Shown piece after piece: positions 59,651 to 64,000 of a DNA stretch of 64,000 bases; position 1 is the stretch's first letter; the number at the start of each line of letters is the position of its first letter. Position numbers and translations under genes: made by a program. The notes below the pieces were generated by a model. It was given only the letters and a program-made list of their open reading frames with translations. It did no database searches and was not told the origin of the DNA. Source of the stretch: Rhabdornis inornatus (Eukaryota > Chordata > Aves > Passeriformes > Rhabdornithidae); NCBI GenBank assembly GCA_013397075.1, contig VWZS01000839.1:314413-378412 (forward strand), written 5' to 3'.

Positions 59651-61174
59651 GTGCATGAAGAGTGTCTGCTTACCAGTCTTGCACTGTTATTGATCAATAT
59701 ATATAGAATATAAACCCTGTATATTGAACAGAGGCTGGAGAAGCCATATCACTGGCTTCTAAAACCATTGTTTTACAACTAAAAACTACCAAAACTGTTG
59801 TGTTTGTCTTTATAACTCAAAGCTTCTACAAGCCTCCATAGCAGGCAAATATGGCACTCTTCCAAACCAGGAGAAAAACTACAGATAATATTGCAGTGGG
59901 TTTTTTCCACTTTTTAAACAATTCTTATCTTGGAATTGAGCGCTATTTTGCTCTTCCTGTAATCTGAAGCAGCTGTTTGTTTTCTCAGTTGTAGCTGTCT
60001 GCCACAATTAGCATGAATACAGAGCTGTACAAAGCAGGGGAGAAGACCTGGAGAACTGCTTTAGAGCAGATGTATTCTACAGACTATATTTCTGCTTTTA
60101 TGCCAGAGTCAAAGTAACACAAAGCAAGACGAACAGTGGCATCTTAAGAGATCTCTATGATCATCAGGAAGTGCAGCCATGAAAGAAACCTTTTGGGAAT
60201 ACATTATTCCAGTGGTATCTTGTTCCATTATAGCTCTAGAAAAAAAAATTGGCATTCTTTGGAAATGTGCTGAACGTGAAGAAAATGGAACATTCCTTCC
60301 CATCTGCTGGAAATACTCTAAAGTAAACAAGGGTGCTAAGTACTGGGCAGAAATACTGGAAGTAATTTTTAAAAATAACAGAAAGGCAGACGCCAATGGA
60401 GGCCCCTGGTCATCTGCCTAGGCTTAGCACTGGAAAGAAATTATGGTTTGGGAAACTAAATCTACAGATAGCTGCCAGATAACACAAAGCGCTTTGCTTG
60501 ATGATCAGGCTTAGCAAAATAACAGATGTCCCAAAAAAATGAAAATTTTATGGATTCTGAAAAGTCTGGAGTCAGTAAATTTATACAGTCTGGCTCACAA
60601 ATTCAAACCCTTTATTTAAATGCAAGGCCTTGCTTAGATGTTGACTGTTGTCTAGGAAATACAGGCTGCTAGGACAACCTTTAACAAACTTGTACCTGAG
60701 GGGAATGGTGCAGGGTTTGACTCTACTAGTCAAACTAGTATACCACAAAAAATATCTAAGATGATAAAATTATCCAAACTCCTCCTGGTGTTATGAGATG
60801 GGCTAAGAATAATTTCCTATACCTACATTAGACAACACAACTCTTACTATACCTAAAAGGGTTACCTGATATACCTTTGGAAAGTCAGCAAATATTATCA
60901 TCAATAAGAATCCAAAGAAGTGAGCTAGGTAATATAACACATTCAGGATAATTAGAGAAATATGTTTGCTTTCACAGAAGAGTGAGTTATATGCCCATTG
61001 TACTAATATAACAAAAAAACAAAGAGAAATCCCAGAATTCCTGATGTAAGAAATAGAGAAGGTTAAAGGTTGAAACTTGGTGAAGTTTTAAAGAAATCTA
61101 TTGCTTAAAACAATTTATTTGAAGCATTATTTGTGTAAGGTAAACAATAAAAGACAAATTTCATTTTTCTTGCA

Positions 61175-61245
61175 GTATCTAAAATTTATACAGTATATAG
61201 CCCAATATATACATATATACACAGTATATATACCCCAATATCGTT
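61175..61245. repeat. TATA-rich short repeat
   Basis: Two copies of CAGTATATA followed by CCCAATAT-type blocks (GTATATAGCCCAATATATAC; GTATATATACCCCAATATC). A small imperfect duplication in the downstream flank. Confidence 0.6.
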
Positions 61246-61769
61246 GAGAGAGGCACAATGTCCTCTGTATTTCTTCAACAATCTTACTTGTGTTTTCCTC
61301 CTTTTTACCTTGACAGTTTTTGTCCCTTTTCACATAACTTGCTCTGTTGTTATTATCAGTGATTCTTTTTTTAGAACTAGTGTTTGACCCAAATAGGAAG
61401 TGGATTCACTGTGCTTCCCTTCCTTTCAAGCTGTGTGTCAGTCAGTCAAGCAGTTAGGATCCTGTCTTTCACCACTGCATTGTAGCTTCATTTCATGAGG
61501 AAACTGACACTAGTATTGTCATCCATGTTTCGAAAATCACCTGTAATTGAAAATATACACATTGTAAAAAATGTACCATTAAAGGCTGAAAATTTAGAGG
61601 ACCTCTATTACTGTGACATTTCTTTACAATTTGGCTAGATTTCATTTATTCACCTGGATAGTCCATTTTTGAAAAACTGAGGATGAAAACTGACCTTCTA
61701 GAAGACAATGGAAAAAAAAATTAACTTCACTGAGTACAGAATTTCCCTTTACTTCTTCTTTTATACATT

Positions 61770-61791
61770 AAACGTTTCCAAGGAAACGTTT
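61770..61791. repeat. 10-bp inverted repeat, 2-nt spacer
   Basis: AAACGTTTCC at 61770-61779 and GGAAACGTTT at 61782-61791. In the downstream flank. Confidence 0.75.
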
Positions 61792-63737
61792 TTTCAGTCC
61801 CCATCTGTACATAAAGAGTATCACAAAACATTATTTGAGTATTACATTTTTTGTTCACATAACAAATTAAATTCCCTTGTAAAAAATCAATTCTGCCTGC
61901 CAGAGGTTACATTTTTTTGTCTGCATTTTGGACTCATCTACCAAAAAAAAAAAAAGTTCTACAAACAGGCACAAATAGATCAAACTCATTCAACGCAGAT
62001 ATACTGCATTAACAGTATCAAGTTTTATGCAGCTTAAGAAAGTTCCTACTGAAGTAACGACTCCTTTACCTGTTATATGTATCCTAGGAAACTTTTCCTC
62101 CTCAGTTAACCGTAACAACATATGAAAAGGAAAAACAGTATCATTATATCTTGAAATAACTTTAGTTTTGTACCAATATTTTACAAAGTTTCTGAATAGT
62201 TCAAGATACTTTCCTATTTTTCTTTAAGTAACTCAAAATGTCCTGCCTGTTTTAACTAAAAATCGGTATTTTCTTCTTCTTAATTTCTGAGTACCAGTCT
62301 GTCTTAAAAGCACAGTGACAGATTTATTTCCACTCTTTTTTCAAGCATGAATTTCAACCTCCCTAAAGTTATTTTAGAAGGCAATACTAACATCAACCTA
62401 AGTACCGGCTATAACCCCTAAAATCTTTTAAATTGTGTATTATGTCAAATTTGAAGTTAGAGATTAAATAAGATAATTCTTCTGAAAATTCATTCTCTTG
62501 AGTATTTTCTCGAAAATCTTTGCTCATTCGTGGTACTGATACCTTTGGTTCCATATAAATAAGAGGGATTAGCAGTGATCAGATGAATTGTGCCAAATTC
62601 AACAAGGGAGTCCAGTCCAGCTGCTACTGAACTCAACAGCAAACACCTATTTATTTAAATAAAATCAGAATTAGGATTAATATAAAATCATACTTGTGCT
62701 TAACTTTCTAATAGTGGCTGAAGATTTAATTCCACAGAGAACATCTTTACCCTACAGGGTCACTAATGAAACACTCATCAGCTTTGCTGGTCTAGATGTT
62801 CATCAGTAAGTTTCTCTTCATGGTTCAGGATCAAATCTCCCAGCCCTTAATATGACAAAAATCCAGCTGTGATTCTTCAGGATAATCACACTACCAAGAT
62901 AACATCACATTACTGCAAATGAGAACAATGAAAACATACTGGTCATGTTGACCCTGACCTTTTCGAGGGGAAAAGAAGCAAAAACAAGGAATTCTAAACT
63001 ATGACCTGAAAAGCTTCTACTTGGATTTTTTTTTGTCAGTAAATATTGGAATATTATGTTAGCTTACATTCCTTTTCTCAAGAAAAGTGTAATTGAGTAA
63101 TGAACACGTAAAAACTTGTTTCTCGAGCTGGCTGGAAAAATACCTACTTACAGCACTGCACATGCTAAAGGCAGCTCTCAAATGATAAAAAAAAAATTAT
63201 GTCAGTGACCACATTAGATATAAAAAGTCTACAGTGTATAAGCCAATAAACTCAATTCTGATCTGGATCCAGATTTTAATAATTAACTTCTTCCTGCCTG
63301 CAAAATCCTGCAGAATCCTGCATCCTCTACAGAATCAGCTGGATGTAATTTAAGACCTCACATTTTTAAACAATTGTTGCATTCACTCCAGACATGGCTG
63401 AATTCAATCTTCTGTAAAAGGGACTTCTTACACACAGAAATGAGACTGAACTTTCTGTTTTCAACACAGACTTTTTTTCTTAAGGCTGAGGACAAAGAAT
63501 TGCTGCATACAGAGAAAACAATTGTGTGAACACAGATAATAGTTTCCTCTCGTCCCTCAGATACAAGGGTCAGCAATTTGTCAAGGATTATATGTCAGAT
63601 TGTGTTTTTCTTTTCTAACTCAGCGGTTGAACTTGCTGGAAGGAACTCAGCAGGAGCCAGGAACTGCTGCTTCCCATGGGACAATATCCCACCGCCATAC
63701 CGTCAATGGCTCATCTGTATGTGAGGTACTAGTTTCA

Positions 63738-64000
63738 CATAATCACAGAATCAGTTGGAAAATACCTCTAAGATCATCATGTCCAATCTTTGACCGATCA
63801 CCACTAAGTGTCACAAGCACTAAGTGCCATTTCCAGTTATTCATTGAACACCTCCAGGAATGGGGGAATCTCCCTGGGCAGTCATCCCAATATTTTATAA
63901 CCCTTTCTGTGAAAAACTTTCTCCTGATGTCCAGTTTGAACCAACCTCAGCACAGCTTGAGGCTATGTCTTCTCATCCTGTCACTGGTTGTCTGGGAGAA
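63738..64000 (-). mobile_element. CR1 LINE 3' region, cut by the window edge
   Basis: AATCACAGAATCAGTTGGAA, AGATCATCATGTCCAATC, CACTAAGTGTCACAAGC, CACCTCCAGGAATGGGG, TCCCTGGGCAGTCATCCCAA and CTTTCTCCTGATGTCCAG are standard reverse-complement CR1 3' blocks. The element continues beyond 64000. Confidence 0.92.

Larger units (their letters stand above)
55674..63737. other. Intergenic, no recognised gene; a few exon-like open blocks
   Basis: No IL6ST exon, repeat family or RNA gene recognised. Exon-like blocks at 58128-58311, 59164-59314, 62715-62805 and 63624-63720 are discussed as findings and are not called as features. Confidence 0.5.

Noticed and set aside
46754..64000. IL6ST exons expected from synteny
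   Set aside because: No cytokine-receptor sequence was recognised; the gene probably starts beyond the window.
1..64000. CRISPR arrays, operons, tRNA or rRNA genes
   Set aside because: Vertebrate DNA with spliced genes and LINEs. No direct-repeat/spacer array and no tRNA box pattern were seen.

Overview
This is a vertebrate (bird) genomic window that contains one protein-coding gene. Eleven exons on the + strand splice into a complete 651-residue reading frame. I recognise the product as ANKRD55 (ankyrin repeat domain-containing protein 55), from its nine ankyrin repeats and a basic, Ser/Pro-rich tail that follows mammalian ANKRD55 along its whole length. All ten introns have GT-AG borders and every exon junction keeps frame. 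A bird is indicated by several CR1 LINE copies and by solo LTRs of the kind common in neoavian (notably songbird) genomes. ANKRD55, IL6ST and MAP3K1 are neighbours on human 5q11.2 and on the chicken Z, so the window is probably from a Z chromosome. That is inference.

Layout. Positions 1-1505 are the 5' flank. It holds an old solo LTR on the - strand (about 312-875), a small CpG island (about 1055-1245) that is the likely promoter, and 5' UTR. Coding exons run from 1506 to 46753, with introns of 1.7 to 11.9 kb. Intron 1 holds a clean solo LTR with perfect 5-bp target duplications. Intron 5 holds a CR1 3' end. Intron 6, the largest, holds a younger CR1 and a cluster of very old CR1 relics. Intron 8 holds an LTR-like block and intron 10 a diverged CR1. 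The 3' UTR starts at 46754, with poly(A) signals at 47065 and 47206.

From about 47.3 kb to 64 kb I see no recognisable gene. This flank holds a solo LTR inserted inside a CR1 fragment (perfect 6-bp target duplication), a perfect 31-bp inverted repeat that looks like a template-switch event, a long CR1 copy (about 54953-55673), a few exon-like open blocks of unknown meaning, and a CR1 running off the right edge. IL6ST, expected further downstream by synteny, is not seen.

No bacterial-type system, CRISPR array, tRNA or rRNA gene was found. The observations most worth a second look are the two-codon upstream ORF lying exactly where mammals start ANKRD55, the inverted-repeat/template-switch locus at 54.05 kb, and the nested LTR-in-CR1 insertion. 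No computation was run. Family assignments come from reading and memory, and repeat edges are approximate unless a target duplication fixes them.
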